Assembly: GCA_947561395.2 (NCBI GenBank)
Contig: OX387185.1
Span: forward strand, 43,224,602-43,288,601
DNA length: 64,000 nt
Direction of reading: 5' to 3'
Source: Buxus sempervirens
Taxonomy: Eukaryota; Streptophyta; Magnoliopsida; Buxales; Buxaceae
The notes beneath the pieces are model-generated. The model made no database searches, was not told where the DNA came from, and saw nothing but the letters and a program-made list of their open reading frames with translations. Made by a program: the position numbers and the translations under genes. The stretch's first letter is position 1; the number at the start of each line of letters is the position of its first letter. Positions 44,280 through 56,441 of this stretch are shown one piece after another.

Positions 44280-47200
44280 ATGCGTTTCTTCCTCTCCACA
44301 TGGCCACCATCCTTTGTCTTCGTCTTCGTTTTCGTCTTCCTCGACAGCACCTCTATATCCCTCTGCGACGACGACGAGAGATACTCTAACTGCAGTCGCA
44401 CCTATGACTGCGGACCCATCAAAGGCCTCCGTTATCCGTTCCACGGAAACCACCGGCCGGACTACTGCGGCCTCCCGGAGTTCAAGCTCGAGTGTCAAGA
44501 CAATTCAACCCTGATAAAGATCATGTCAGAGAGGTACCATGTTCTGGGGATCAACCAAACTTACCGTAATCTCACCGTCGCCGGTTCTGATCTCTGGGAC
44601 AACAGATGTCCTCGGTACCTCGTTAACCTCACCTTAGACAAGACTCTCTTCAGCTTCAGTAGCAGCAACAACGAGAACCTCACCTTGTTCTACGATTGCA
44701 CCTCTGAAATCAACAATCTTTTTAATTTTAGCTGCCGAGTAAATAGCACCACAAGTGATTCTTTCTTTGCTATGGAACGAGCACCTGGGGACTACAGAAC
44801 GAAATGCAGAAGCAGCGTCGTCATTCCGATCCTGCGAACTGCGGCAGAGGGTCTTGCGCCTCGGTTAGCGACTCTTGGGGAAGTTTTGATGAAAGGGTTT
44901 GAGGTAGAGTATGGCTTTCCATACTTCGATGAGTGTTCGGAGTGTGTGAGATCCAACGGGATGTGTGGATTCAACTCGATTTCACGTCGACATAACTGTT
45001 TTTGCAGAGATGGCGTTTATCAAGTGATGTGTCTAAACGCCATCCCAGGTACGGAAATCTCTTGCCATTCTCATATCTTGTGGGGGTGCTTCTGTTGACT
45101 ATGCTTGGGAGATTCCCTGGGGTTCAATTTGGTTTGGTTTGGTTCGGGTTGATTTTACAACAACCCAAACCAAACCAAGGTCTTTGACTACCAAATCAAA
45201 CTTAATTTGGGAAACAATCACGTTAACCTAAAAATTGAACCACATTTTATTAAGTCTGGTTCGGTTTGGTTTAATTGTGATACTAACCCGACTGAATCTT
45301 TTTCTATCTGTTTTTTGGCTTATTTGGATCCAATAAGAAATTTGGATTGTGAATTAGGATTTGGGAGATTCAGATTTAAATTTTTATGAAAATGTTGAAG
45401 AGTTAGTCTTAGGACCTTCACTTCGCTCTACTGTAGTTCCTACTTGTCAGGCTACATGATCTATGTATGTACAGGTCAATTTATAACTGGATTAGAGATG
45501 TAGTTTCTGGGATCCACCTTGTAGATCTCCTTACCAATATGATTCTAAATAATTTGTGCATGTAGGTATGTAAATGCATTCAAATATACCCTCAGATGTA
45601 CAAAGTCTAAAGAATGAAATAGAATTTGATTTTTATTGTTCTCTCTCCAATGAATTTCGAGAGAGTAACGTGAATTGTATATATAGAGGAAAATGTGATT
45701 ACTAGGATAAGGCCAAGATTTCAAAATGGGACCGATAATTGGAATAGATCTGTAGAACTTGGAGGATTTAGAGTGCTCAATAAAGTCATCATTCTGTTAA
45801 ACCACAATTACGTAAAGTTTGAAAAGAAGTGATTATTGGCCACACATAGATAGAAGTCAGGACCTTTTAGGGTGAAGGTGTTCACATATGCCAACAGAAA
45901 GCACTATTCCAACGACCATTAGGAAAATCTTGGGAAGATTTTTAAAAAAAGGACAGGCCAGAGCTTGCACAATGCATAGTATCCGATGATTTCTTTTGGG
46001 ATCCTTTCCTTTTGGCAAATGATACCTAATTGAGGTTGACAAAAATTTTAGGTTTTTGTTCTGCTAGTGGATCATAAATTATACATTTTGAAGATTCATT
46101 TAATGAAAGAGGGCAAATGAGAAGCATTTCTGCCCCAGTCATGTCACCGATAGCCTAAATTTAGAGAATCACTCTTCTCTGACAAATATAGATTATCTTC
46201 AGAAGCTTGATCAATAGTGTAAGGTTTAATATTTTAGTTTGGCTTAATTCAGTGTCAAAAAGAAAGTGTTTAATTTTTGGAGAGCAACGTTTGACCAACG
46301 TTCTCTGACCGTTCGAACGTTCATGTTCTGCAGACAAACCCGAGACTAGCGTGAGACCAACGTTATCTGACCGTTCGAACGTTCAAGTTTTAAAGGGTGG
46401 CGTTTGCTGAACGTTTGCTGAGCGTTCGAACGTTCAAACAGCAAAATTTCCGAAAAGTTACGAAAAATTACATAACTTACTCGTTTCAACTCGGATTGAC
46501 TTCAAACTTTTTGGGGAACTTTTAAATAGGATTAGGGACCTTCTAAACCCAAGAGAGCCACGTTTTAGAAGCCCTAAATATCCTTTTCTCTTCTGAAAAC
46601 CCTTCTTCTAGGTTTTCATCTTTTGAGCCATAAAACCTTTCTTTTCTTCTTCCTTCCTCTACCTTGGAGTTCCGGGTTGGGGAGATTGATCGTGGGAGTT
46701 CTTACGGATACCAGGCGAGTTCTTTTGGGTGATCGTGTGAGAAGATCTTTAGAGTTCTGAAGTGTTGCTGTGGAGCAAATCTGAGGAATTCCTCAGATAC
46801 TTTCAAGTCTGTGAGTTGCAGAGTCTAGCATAGGGATGTTGAGTCGTCTGAACTACAGGTTGTAAGTCTTCTTTTCATATTGGATCTTTTAGGTGGCTCC
46901 TGCATAGCCCGGAGGGTTTTTATCTAGTGAGAGTTCTCATAGAGTTTTCCCTTCGTCACCAAATTGCTTGTTTTGTCTTACTTTACATGCTTTAATTATT
47001 TGCTTGCAATTTGGGTGGCTTGTTAATTGCTTTTGATTAGTTATTTGATTTTCTGGAATTACCTTGAGGATTTGTTTATGCCTATTAATTAAGGACTTGC
47101 CTTTAATTGATAGAAAAATTTTATTCCGCTATGCTACACCTATTCACCCCCCTCTAGGTGTTGTTAGAGTCAAAACCCTGTTTTTCAAATAGAACCTTGA

Positions 47201-49153
47201 AAGCCCATTCTCTGTGTTTTCAATCATCCTCGGCGTCTTTTAAACTGCAAAATAAACACTATAGATTGGCTATAACATTTGTGCTTTTTGTGTAAAGCTG
47301 CTGACTTGTTTAGCTCTGTACCATGTCTCAACTAGATAGCTCTGTTTCTGGTAGTGAATATTTTGATAGTCAGATTAAACTGGATCCTACATAGAACTTT
47401 TTCAAATTGTGAATTCAGTTCACATGGGATTTTAATCATTAATGTTTCAAACTAACAAATGTTATAATTCATGATTTCTGCTGCAGGAGAAAAGAGCATC
47501 TGGAAAAGGAAGCTTATAATAGGTAATACACCTCTCAAATTGATTTACATTCATGAATGCTGTCATACAAAGTGTAGGTATCTCCATCTGCAGTCACCTG
47601 ATGTGCAGAGTTCCATTCACCTTTCTTTCACCGTACTCTAATGTTTACTCATCAGTATTCCAGATAATAACAAATGGTAAAACACTTCTAAACTGTCTAG
47701 CAAGTCAGATTCAGGTGTTAGTTCATTTATCCTCCACTATGAGGTGCACATGAAGTTTGGTTCCAAAGGACTGATGCTTAATAACAATACTTCTCTGTCA
47801 GTCGCCTCATTACCCACCATAAAACCTAGTCAAATGTCTATATTTACAGTTAAACGACCCAAATGACCACACTTGCATCAATAATCTCTATTTTAGTTAT
47901 TCAATCTGTGGTTTTGTAGTGAATCCATCCACTCCCTCGTATCCCCTGCAATGTATTTAACATCAAGCTTTGACTCGATCCCATGACCAGGTGTAACAAC
48001 GGGCGCTGTAGTCCTCGTTCTCATCATTGCATTACTAGTCTTCTTCAAGTTCATCAATTGGAGGATCTTGCACTTGTTCCGCGCATCCTGTTTCGAAAGG
48101 AAAGGAAAACAAGTAATGCAGCAAAACGTTGAGCAATTTATTCAGAACTATAGATCATCCTTGCCAAGAAAATATTCCTACAACGATATTAAGAAGATGA
48201 CAAATGGCTTCAAAGAAAAGTTAGGTGCAGGAGGCTATGGAAACGTCTTCAAGGGAAAGCTACCAGACAGTGGCCTTTTTGCTGCTAAGATGCTACAGAA
48301 TTCTAACGACATTAATGGCCAAGATTTCATCAACGAAGTGGCGACTATAGGTAGGATTCACCACGTTAACATTATACGACTACTGGGTTTTTGCTGGGAA
48401 GACTCAAAACAGTTGCTGATCTATGAATTCATGCCCAATGGTTCACTAGGAGACTTGATTCGGGAGGAGGCAGTAAGCCATTCACTGGGATGGGAAAGAT
48501 TGCTTGAAATAGCTCTTGGGGTTGCATATGGGATTGAATATCTTCACCATGGCTGCGAATCCAGAATCTTGCATCTCGATATAAAGCCTCATAATGTCTT
48601 GTTAGATGAGAAATTCAATCCCAAGATCTCTGACTTTGGATTGGCCAAAACTTACTCTCGGAATCACAGTTTTGTGCCTCTCACTGGGGCCAAAGGGACT
48701 GTGGGCTACATTGCTCCTGAGGTTTTCTTGAGGGGTTTTGGAAATGCTTCTAACAAGTCTGATGTCTATAGCTACGGAATGCTGCTGTTAGAAATGGTTG
48801 GTGCAAAGAAGGAGGTTGTACCAGGAGACCAGAACTCTAGTATAGTGTACTTTCCTGGATGGATTTATGATAAGCTGAATGATCAAGAAGATATGGAGCT
48901 TATTGACGATATAATAGGAGAGGACACACACATTGCGAAGAAAATGGTCATGGTGGGTTTGTGGTGCATTCAAATTATTCCCAAAGACCGTCCATCGATG
49001 ACTCGAGTGGTGGATATGCTTTGCGGGAGCGTGGAAGCCATTGAAATGCCTCCCAAGTCTACGCTCTTTTCTCCTCCCAGAGTGCAAAACGAGCATTATC
49101 CATCACCTGCCTGCAGCAAGACAAGCACGTTGCGTGAAAGTTCATTACAATAA
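44280..49153 (+). CDS. LRK10L receptor-like kinase, chimeric ectodomain and kinase
   Basis: The exons 44280-45048, 47487-47522 and 47991-49153 join by phase-1 introns to give about 655 residues, the usual family length. The protein has a signal peptide (1-27), GUB_WAK_bind (about 38-105) and WAK_assoc (to about 255; DECSECVRSNGMCGFN), as in LRK10L1. Then come the juxtamembrane EKSIWKRKLIIG, a transmembrane helix (about 271-291, VVLVLIIALLVFF) and a kinase: G-loop GAGGYGNV (347-354), Lys in FAAKML (368), HLDIKPHN (463), DFG (483), then GTVGYIAPE. HLD instead of HRD makes it a non-RD kinase of LRK10L2 type, linked in the family to immune signalling at the plasma membrane. The first intron is 2.4 kb and contains a solo LTR. 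If that splice is not used, this is instead an ectodomain relic plus a headless kinase. Confidence 0.65.
45120..46212 (+). other. Intron 1 of the chimeric LRK10L gene, 5' part
   Basis: At 45118-45185 an insertion relative to copy 1 has a palindromic core (TTTGGTTTGGTTCGGGTTGA / CAACCCAAACCAAACCAA), MITE-like. Downstream to 45440 it matches 23190-23410. The rest, to the solo LTR, shows no exon. Confidence 0.5.
46218..47187 (+). mobile_element. Solo LTR, 970 bp, probably Ty1/copia, in an LRK10L intron
   Basis: It begins TGTAAGGTTTAATATTTTAG and ends CCCTGTTTTTCA. The flanking 5-bp duplication is AATAG at 46213-46217 and 47188-47192. CACCTATTCACCCCCCTCTA near the 3' end is typical of copia LTR U5 regions. 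It carries three copies of CGTTCGAACGTTC. A second copy of the family lies at 57816-58911. It is a recombination remnant with no interior. Confidence 0.88.
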
Positions 49154-50550
49154 GAAAGAAAACTAAGTAAAAACATAAGCTCCGTGTGTTATATTATATA
49201 TGTCCAAGTCGCAAATTGAAAGTTGCGGATCGTCTGCTGATTCTACCCGTGTCAAAGAATTGGACGTGCAATACTCTCATTTCACAATGTAAGTCTTACC
49301 TAATAGACAGATGGGGAAACAAATCGTCTGCCATGCTTTCTTGATTTGCTCCCTAATGTGGCCATGAGATGCTGCCATGTGGAGCATCTGATGGCCAATG
49401 CTTTTTCCATGTGGGGCCTCCTAAAACATTTACAACATTCAAATAAGACTGACCGTGAGATGCTCCATGATGCTCCACATGACAGCATCTCACGGTCACA
49501 TCAAGGAGCAAATCAGGCAAACATTGTAGATGATTTCATTCCATAGATGGGCTCCAGAAGATCTCAAACACTATGAGATCTACATAATGAGTTTTCATAC
49601 ACAATGCAGGAAAGCTTTATTGCAGGAGTCTTTCAAGGGTTCTCTCAAGAGAAGACACTTTTAGATTTAGTGGGCACATCTTTCAGGATGCAAGAGTTGG
49701 CTTGAAATTGTTTACCGCCATACTTGCAGCCGTCATTGCTGCTTCATTTAGAATGGTTTGCAGCTTTTCCTCTTTTAAAATGTTAAATAAAAAATTTGAT
49801 GAAAAATTCTAACCATGAGATGCTACACATGACAGCATCTCACGGTTGCTGCATGAGTAGCAACACTAAGTAGCGGTAGACGATATCATCCCGCAAGAGT
49901 CCTATAGGGGAAATATAGAACTAATTAATTGCCAAAGAGATATTTATGGGAGTTAAACTCTCTCGTTTTTTTTTTTCCTTTTTTAACATTGCACAAAGCA
50001 TAGTCCATTAGGCACTTTATTTGTTCTTATTAATGGGCATTCTTAATAGTACCATTAAATAAAAAATTTGAAAAGAAAATGCGAGTATTGTTTTGAAAAT
50101 TTATATAAATAAGCAGCTATTATTGGAAATTTCTCTCCTTCTCCAAGTTCTCCCTTGCTATTTCTCTCTAGAATTTTAGAGACTTTCCGGTCTAACTATC
50201 TAACTAACAAGTTAACAACCCCTCCCCTTATATAGTTGCCGCCAAATCTTCTTTCAATTGCTAAAGTTTTTGTGTGTTGCCACACAACACAACTTGCATA
50301 CACGCCCAATTAGCTTTCAAAGAAAATATGATATCATGTAATGCCACTCCACCATAATCCTTATTTCTATTAATTGAGTACAAACTATTTTCTTACCTCC
50401 TTGGTTATAATTTCCACCGTTTGATTTTTCTGAAATTCCCAAAATAGCCTTATTCCTCCTTTCCTAAAAATTTTCCACCAATAAACCAATTATAAATCAT
50501 AAAATCTAATTTTAAATTATTATTTAAAAATTCCGGATTTTACACGTACC
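49154..50550. other. Downstream of the chimeric kinase, mostly MITEs and AT-rich DNA
   Basis: The 3' UTR probably ends in the first 100 bp (TATATTATATATG). Apart from the MITE at 49342-49515 and a related fragment at about 49800-49870 (AACCATGAGATGCT ... AGCATCTCACGGTT) nothing is recognised. Confidence 0.5.
49342..49515. mobile_element. MITE, 174 bp, long TIRs (TGATTTGCTCC...)
   Basis: Left end TGATTTGCTCCCTAATGTGG and inner GAGATGCTGCCATGTGGAGC are mirrored on the right by GCTCCACATGACAGCATCTC and CACATCAAGGAGCAAATCA. The two arms together could form a strong hairpin. Related copies are at 4836-5010 and about 49800-49870. No target duplication is clear. Confidence 0.75.
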
Positions 50551-50552
50551 AT

Positions 50553-50846
50553 CTACGCAACCTTTATCCGGCTTGCTTTTGATTTCACCCAGTAGACGAA
50601 TGCTTGTTCCTTCATAGCTTGCCTTCGTTTCCCTTCCATTTCAATGATAAGATTTGAGTTATTCTGCAAAACATTAGATAAAAATTCTAGCTCTAGTATT
50701 TCCCTGCATAACAATTTGTAAGCAGATACAACAGAAAAAAATTCTATTACTAGTCTGAGCCCAGAACAGTTTACCTTTTTCAAGCTGACTCTGGATGTGA
50801 ATAGCCGAACAGGGATTATTTTATCAACCACCTCTTCAGACCACAA
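50553..50846 (-). pseudogene. LINE fragment (region before zf-RVT), - strand
   Basis: The frame reads EEVVDKIIPVRLFTSRVSL and then SAYKLLC, which match the segment between RT and zf-RVT in plant LINEs (VxKIxxIPLS...SAYKLL). It is short and isolated, with no RT or RNase H alongside. A second copy lies at about 59220-59454, because both belong to the duplicated LRK10L block. Confidence 0.55.
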
Positions 50847-50859
50847 ATCAACTGGAAGA

Positions 50860-51690
50860 ACAAATTAAAGCATATTAAAGCACTTAGTTTAATTGAAAAG
50901 AAGATCAGAAAAAAAAAACTTAGAATGGAGATATAAGGGGTGGTTGAGGGGAGAAATTGTAGTATCAACATTCTTTGAAGTAGATACTGAAGTCTGGCTG
51001 GTAACTTCGAATACAACTAGAAATCCTTTTCTTTTTGACTCATTAATTTGTCTTAAGAGAGCCTTTACAGCATAATTCTTTTCTCATGAATAAAATATCA
51101 ATAGACATGCCAGAGAGAAAAATCATTAGTAAAGATAAAGTTTAGCAGAGATGATTAAGTTTTCCCTTCATCTAATTTATCTTCAACAAAACTAGTCATA
51201 TCAAGTGGTAAATATGGAAGTAGCCATACCATTTGCCCTGCTTCATTCATGAATCTCAATTTATTTTTCTTCAAGGCCCACATGGACTTTTCTTCACCTT
51301 ATTTTTCTTTTTTTCATTCTTCCTTTCTTTCCCTGTCAATGGACTTATGGACTGTAACTGGTCATTCAGTCATACCATTTACCTCGTTCGAAGCCTGGAC
51401 TGTAACTGGTCATTCAGTCATACCATTTACCTCGTTCGAAGCCTCAGCCCACAACACAAAAGAAACAACTCATGATGAAGATAAAACAAAAGGAAAGAAA
51501 TAAAACAGAACCTTTCGTTGTTGGAACTTGGAACCGTATGGACATCGTCTACAGTGGTGGGCCCTCAAATGAATCAAATGAATGGTGGGCCCTCAAATGA
51601 ATGGTGGGGGTGTATATACACTCCGCTGTAGGAGATGCAAATCGGTCTGAACTTGTTTTCTCTGGACAACTTTTATTCTAAACCACTTAA
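50860..51690 (+). repeat. LRK10L2-promoter-type duplication block, copy 2
   Basis: It is homologous to 25430-26078 and 59530-60300. It contains an internal 50-bp tandem duplication at about 51350-51445 (TGGACTGTAACTGGTCATTC twice) and a 25-bp one at about 51555-51605 (GGTGGGCCCTCAAATGAAT). It lies directly upstream of the ectodomain-less kinase gene and probably includes its promoter. Confidence 0.75.
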
Positions 51691-52196
51691 TAACAGATTT
51701 TCATATCTGTGAAGTCAAAAAATCAAAAAGAAGGCCGCAGCCTCCGTTGAAAGATAGAAAGGCATAAGACACCTTCTCCTCGCATTCTCTACAAAGAGAT
51801 TTAGCATGAAAAGAACCCAGAAATTAGCCACCACTTGAGGGTGAAGACAATGACCTCAAAATCCTTTTCTTATATACATAGCTATCCATAAAGAGACTTT
51901 CGAGCTTAATTTGCGAAGTCCTTTAAAGTCTTGTGTTCAGGTCAATGGGGAAGCTGAGTAGGAAACTTCCCTCCCCATGAATCTTTGCAGGTCCATGCAG
52001 GACTCTTCTCAGTTCACAGATTTAAGTCAATTAACGCGTCAACAGGGCAAACCCCAAGTATTGAAGATCTTGATCTTGATCTTGATGTCCTGAACCAGGA
52101 CTGGGATTTCAGAACAGAAACTAACATAGAAGAAGCAAGACAAGAGCCTTCTTGAGTGGGTTCTTGTTTTAGGCTCCCTCAGCAAGTTTAGGCGAA

Positions 52197-54710
52197 ATGG
52201 GTTCTACCTCTACTCCTTTACCTTCCTCATCTTCTGCCTTCTTTGTTATCTGCTTCTTCCTTCTCACCCAATTCATTATTCAATCTGCGGGGAACCCGTA
52301 CTCCTCAGGTTTTCTTCTGAATTCATGCCACTTGCTATTCTTGCTGTGATATACCATCTATTGCGTTTTAGGTATGAATGAAGTTGTTCATTTAGAGGGA
52401 CTTAAAACATAATATTATTTTGGATTCAGGGCCTCCACCTTTAAGCACTCCGAACAATGAAGGGAAATCGAAAATTGATGGTAAATAATTTCCTTTTTTT
52501 TCCTCCCCAGCTAGTAGTAATTTGTGCTTTTTGTGTAAAGATGCTGACCCATGTCTCAACTAGATAGCTCTGTTTCTGACAGTGAATATTTTTATAGTCA
52601 GATTAAATTGGATCCTACATAGAACTTCTTCTGATTGTGAATTCTGTTCACATGGGATTTTAACCATTAATGTTTCATACTAACATATGTTGAATTCATG
52701 ATTTCTGCTGCAGGAGAAAAGATTAATTGGAAAAGGAAGCTCAAAATAGGTAATACACCTCCAAAATTGATTTACATTCATGAATACTGTCATGCCAATT
52801 AAGAAGACAGATGAAGGGTTATTCCATTTCACATAATTAGCTTATAGAAGTGCAGATATCTCCATCTGCAGTCGCCTCATGTGCAGAGTTCCATTCAAAC
52901 CTTTCTTTCGCTGTAATGTTTATTCATCAATATTCCAGATAATAACAATGGTAAAACACTTCTAAGCTATCTAAGCTAATGGTGATGCATAGCAAGGCTG
53001 ATTGAGGTGTTAGTCATTTATCCTCCACCATGAGGTGCACATGAAGTTGGGTTTCAAACATCTGGCGCAACTAATTGTCACTCTCCTTGTACTGGTTGTA
53101 GCCTAAACATCATCCAAACGACAGATGCTTACGAACAATCCTCCTCTGTCAGTCCCCATTACCCATCATAAAACCTTCTTCAAAGGCCATTTTTGTGAAG
53201 TAATTATCCAGTTATCATGATTTTTGAGGTGGTTATTATTCAAAGTGAGGCATATCACTTGAAATGTTTTGACCTTCCTCGTGACCACAGGAGCAAGCAG
53301 GAAGTTCGAATTTCATACCTTGTCTCAATAAGATAAACATCACCAATTAGCATTCCATAATGAATTACAGTCCCTGTTTCAAAGCTTTTCATACATGCCA
53401 TGACTGATGAGAACTCTACGTCATCTTTAACAGGTTTTAGTGCAGCAGGCGTGGGCATCCTTCTCGCTTGCTTGGGCTTCTTTATATATCATCGCTACAA
53501 GAGGCAGCAGTCTGCTTCTCCAGCCCTTCTTTCTCAAGACAACTCATCTGATCCCTCCTCAAAGATTAAGACAGACCTTGAGAAGGGCAGCACACACTTC
53601 GGAGTTCACATTTTCAGCTACGAGGAGCTTGAAGAAGCCACTGACAATTTCCATCCATCTAAAGAACTTGGAAATGGTGGTTTTGGAACCGTTTATCATG
53701 GTAAGAAGAACGAACACAAAATTTCTTTCACCTAGGAACATTTATTCATGTTTTCCTTCTGATTGAGTTTCACCTGTTTTCTGTAACCAGGAAAGCTCCA
53801 AGATGGGCGTGAAGTTGCAGTGAAGCGCCTATATGAGCACAATTTCAAGCGTGTTAAGCAGTTTATGAACGAAGTTGAGATCTTGAACCGCTTGCGGCAC
53901 CAAAACCTTGTGACTCTATATGGCTGTACTTCACGCCACAGCCGCGAACTACTACTTGTTTATGAGTTCATTCCTAATGGTACCGTTGCAGATCATCTCC
54001 ATGGTGATCGAGCACAGCCCGGTGCACTGAAATGGCCTATCAGGATGAACATTGCCTTACAGACAGCAAGTGCATTGGCATACCTCCATGCTTCAGAAGT
54101 TGTACATCGTGATGTGAAAACAAACAACATTCTCGTGGACAATAATTTCCATGTGAAAGTTGCAGACTTTGGCCTGTCCCGTCTATTTCCCATGGATGCC
54201 ACTCATATCTCCACAGCTCCACAAGGGACTCCTGGTTATCTTGACCCAGAGTATCACCAATGCTACCGGCTTACTGAAAAGAGTGATGTGTACAGTTTTG
54301 GGGTGCTTTTAGTCGAGCTTATATCATCGAAGCCAGCCGTTGACATCACTAGGCATCGACAAGAGATTAATTTGGCAAACATGGCAATAAATAGGATCCA
54401 GAATTGTGCATTGCATGAGTTTGTTGATCCTTATCTTGGTTTTGAATCAGATGAAATTATCAGGAACGAGATAAAATTGGTGGCAGAATTGGCATTTCGA
54501 TGTTTGCAACACGAGAAGGAGTTGAGGCCTCCCATGTATGAGGTGTTCGAGATTCTGATGACAATTGAGTGCCAGGATGAGAAGGCAGAGAAAGTAGATA
54601 GTCCAAAAGATGATATCGGGTTGTTGAAGAACATTCCACAAATGCTATCTCCAGATTCTGTAACTGATAAATGGGTTAGCAGGTCTACTGCACCTAATGG
54701 CAGTAGTTAA
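52197..54710 (+). CDS. Ectodomain-less LRK10L1-type receptor kinase with LRK10L2-type leader
   Basis: The exons 52197-52308, 52430-52480, 52714-52749, 53434-53700 and 53791-54710 all join at phase 1 and give about 461 residues with no stop. The product has a signal peptide (FFVICFFLLTQFIIQ), a 30-residue linker, the juxtamembrane EKINWKRKLKIG, a transmembrane helix (about 69-86, GVGILLACLGFFIYHRY) and an LRK10L1 kinase: GNGGFGTV, VAVKRL (K167), HRDVKTNN (261), DFG (281), GTPGYLDPEY. HRD makes it an RD kinase. Against the gene at 61634, about 580 bp coding for GUB_WAK_bind are missing from exon one, and the first donor (CAG|GTTTTC) is made of sequence that is intronic there. It could be a real ectodomain-less receptor, or a decaying gene. 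Confidence 0.7.
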
Positions 54711-55119
54711 GGTATATGTTTCTACACTCGTAGGCCTAATCAAACGAAATTGGGTGGGTTGCAGTTTCATTTTCCGTTCCTTTCACATACCCATCAATGT
54801 TTTGTTGTTCATACAGGATATAGGTGTGAGAGATCACAAAGTACTTGAAAGTTTGAAGGGAATTAATGCATATAGTAAAAGAAGCAGTAGATATAACAAT
54901 GTTTATATGTTAGAGGTAGTTGTGTTATGGCTATGCTAATCTACCACTTCATAATTTAATATATTTCATGTATTATCGTTTTGGATTTACATTTGCAATG
55001 CATTCAGTTCTTTGGTAGACTGTACCATAAAACTCTTGGAAAAGAATGTGCACACCTGATTCATGATGACTATGTGCATCAAATTCACTTATCATGGTTT
55101 ATTGATAAGATCTTATATT
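54711..55119 (+). other. 3' UTR and downstream of the RD kinase gene
   Basis: AT-rich, no gene. Polyadenylation probably falls within the first 300 bp; no single signal stands out. Confidence 0.4.
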
Positions 55120-55560
55120 AATTCAATTAGAGAACTTATGTGCTTAGCAAATCATTCTCGTCTAGGACCTAGTATTGTGGTATACACTTCTCAAAAGGAT
55201 TAGATGTGAGTCTCACATTGGAGCTGAAGGTAACCCTTCCTCTACGAAAATCCACTGTCAGAATCCAGAACATTATGATAAAAAGACATTTATAGCTTAT
55301 TATTTTATACAAATTCCGTTGTTGGGGCAAAAGGTAAAACTTTAATTAGCATACAATCGTCGTTTTCAATTAAAATTTTCAGAGAATACTCAATATTACA
55401 ATACTCAGGGTTCAAACATATTAAAGCAGTTAAAAAAACGAAGGATAAAAATACTTAGAATGGAGATAAAAGGGATAGTTCAGGGGAGAAATTGTAGTAT
55501 CAATGTTCTTTAAAGTAGCTGATACTAAGTCTGGCTAGTAATTTCGGATACAACTAGAGT
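55120..55560 (+). repeat. LRK10L2-promoter-type duplication block, truncated copy 3
   Basis: It matches 25105-25580 (TTCAATTAGAGAACTTATGT, TCTAGGACCTA, GATGTGAGTCTCACATTGGA). It stops at GATACAACTAGA, where unrelated sequence begins (GTGTAGGGCACGCC). Confidence 0.75.
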
Positions 55561-56084
55561 GTAGGGCACGCCCCTTTTGGGACTTAATGTGGCCCAATGC
55601 ACACATGGCACATGTGTATTTTATATTTTCTTAATAATGGATATTTGGATAAAGTTTTGAGGGCAAGGTTGTAATTTCATGTGACTTAAGTTAGTAATTG
55701 ATCTCAACCGTTGATTTGATCTTTTGATGGGAGATCTAATGGGTGAGATCATAAAGTGAAAATATATCCTGGTTTGGGATATACACTAGCAGACACCCGT
55801 GCGATGCACGGCGTGTGACAAAGTTATATAAGAGACATTAAAAAATAAATTGTAAGATATTGAGATTTCTTATTTAATTAAGGGTTCCAATTAAAATATA
55901 ATATGATAACATGTAGGTTTATGTGACAACTAAACATTTATATGAATTACAAACAAAACTACACTATATATTTATATAGAGAGAGAGAGAGAAATAAAAT
56001 TAACAACTTTGTCTTATAGTATCTTTAAAAACAATTTTGAATAAATAAAATTATTACTAACTAATAGGTGGTAAGAGTTAATTA
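55561..56084. other. Unclassified, with an ACACCCGTGCGATGCACGG motif
   Basis: No gene was seen. The near-palindrome ACACCCGTGCGATGCACGGC at 55794-55813 is a motif often seen at the ends of plant MITE families. A GA microsatellite lies at 55978-55992. Confidence 0.35.
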
Positions 56085-56092
56085 GTTCCAAA

Positions 56093-56433
56093 CAAGGTTC
56101 TGCGTTTCAGTTTCGGTGGGCGACCGCCCACTGGCGAAAACGAAATTTCGGCGGGACAATGGAAAAAATAAAAATGCAAAAAATGGGCAAAAAATTGATT
56201 TTTCTGGATTTTGGAGAAATTTCGACAGCATGCCGCTTCGTTTTGGTGGCACACCACCCCGTTTCGTTAATAAAAAATAAATTTTTTTTTGTTTCGCCCG
56301 TTTCGCTTGGCACGCCGCTCCGTGCCGGTGATAAATCGTCGAAATTTCGATGAGTCCTCAATGATGCGCTCCCAACGATTTCCCCAGGCGAAATGCATAG
56401 TCGGAGGTCCAAAAACCGAAATTGTAAACCTTG
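56093..56433. mobile_element. hAT-type MITE, 341 bp, perfect 8-bp target duplication
   Basis: GTTCCAAA flanks it at 56085-56092 and 56434-56441. The ends are CAAGGTTCTGCG and inverted CAAGGTTTACAA. The interior is rich in GAAATTTCG and CGTTTCG motifs in both orientations. It has no coding capacity. The 118-codon - strand open frame across it has no domain and is by-product. Confidence 0.75.
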
Positions 56434-56441
56434 GTTCCAAA

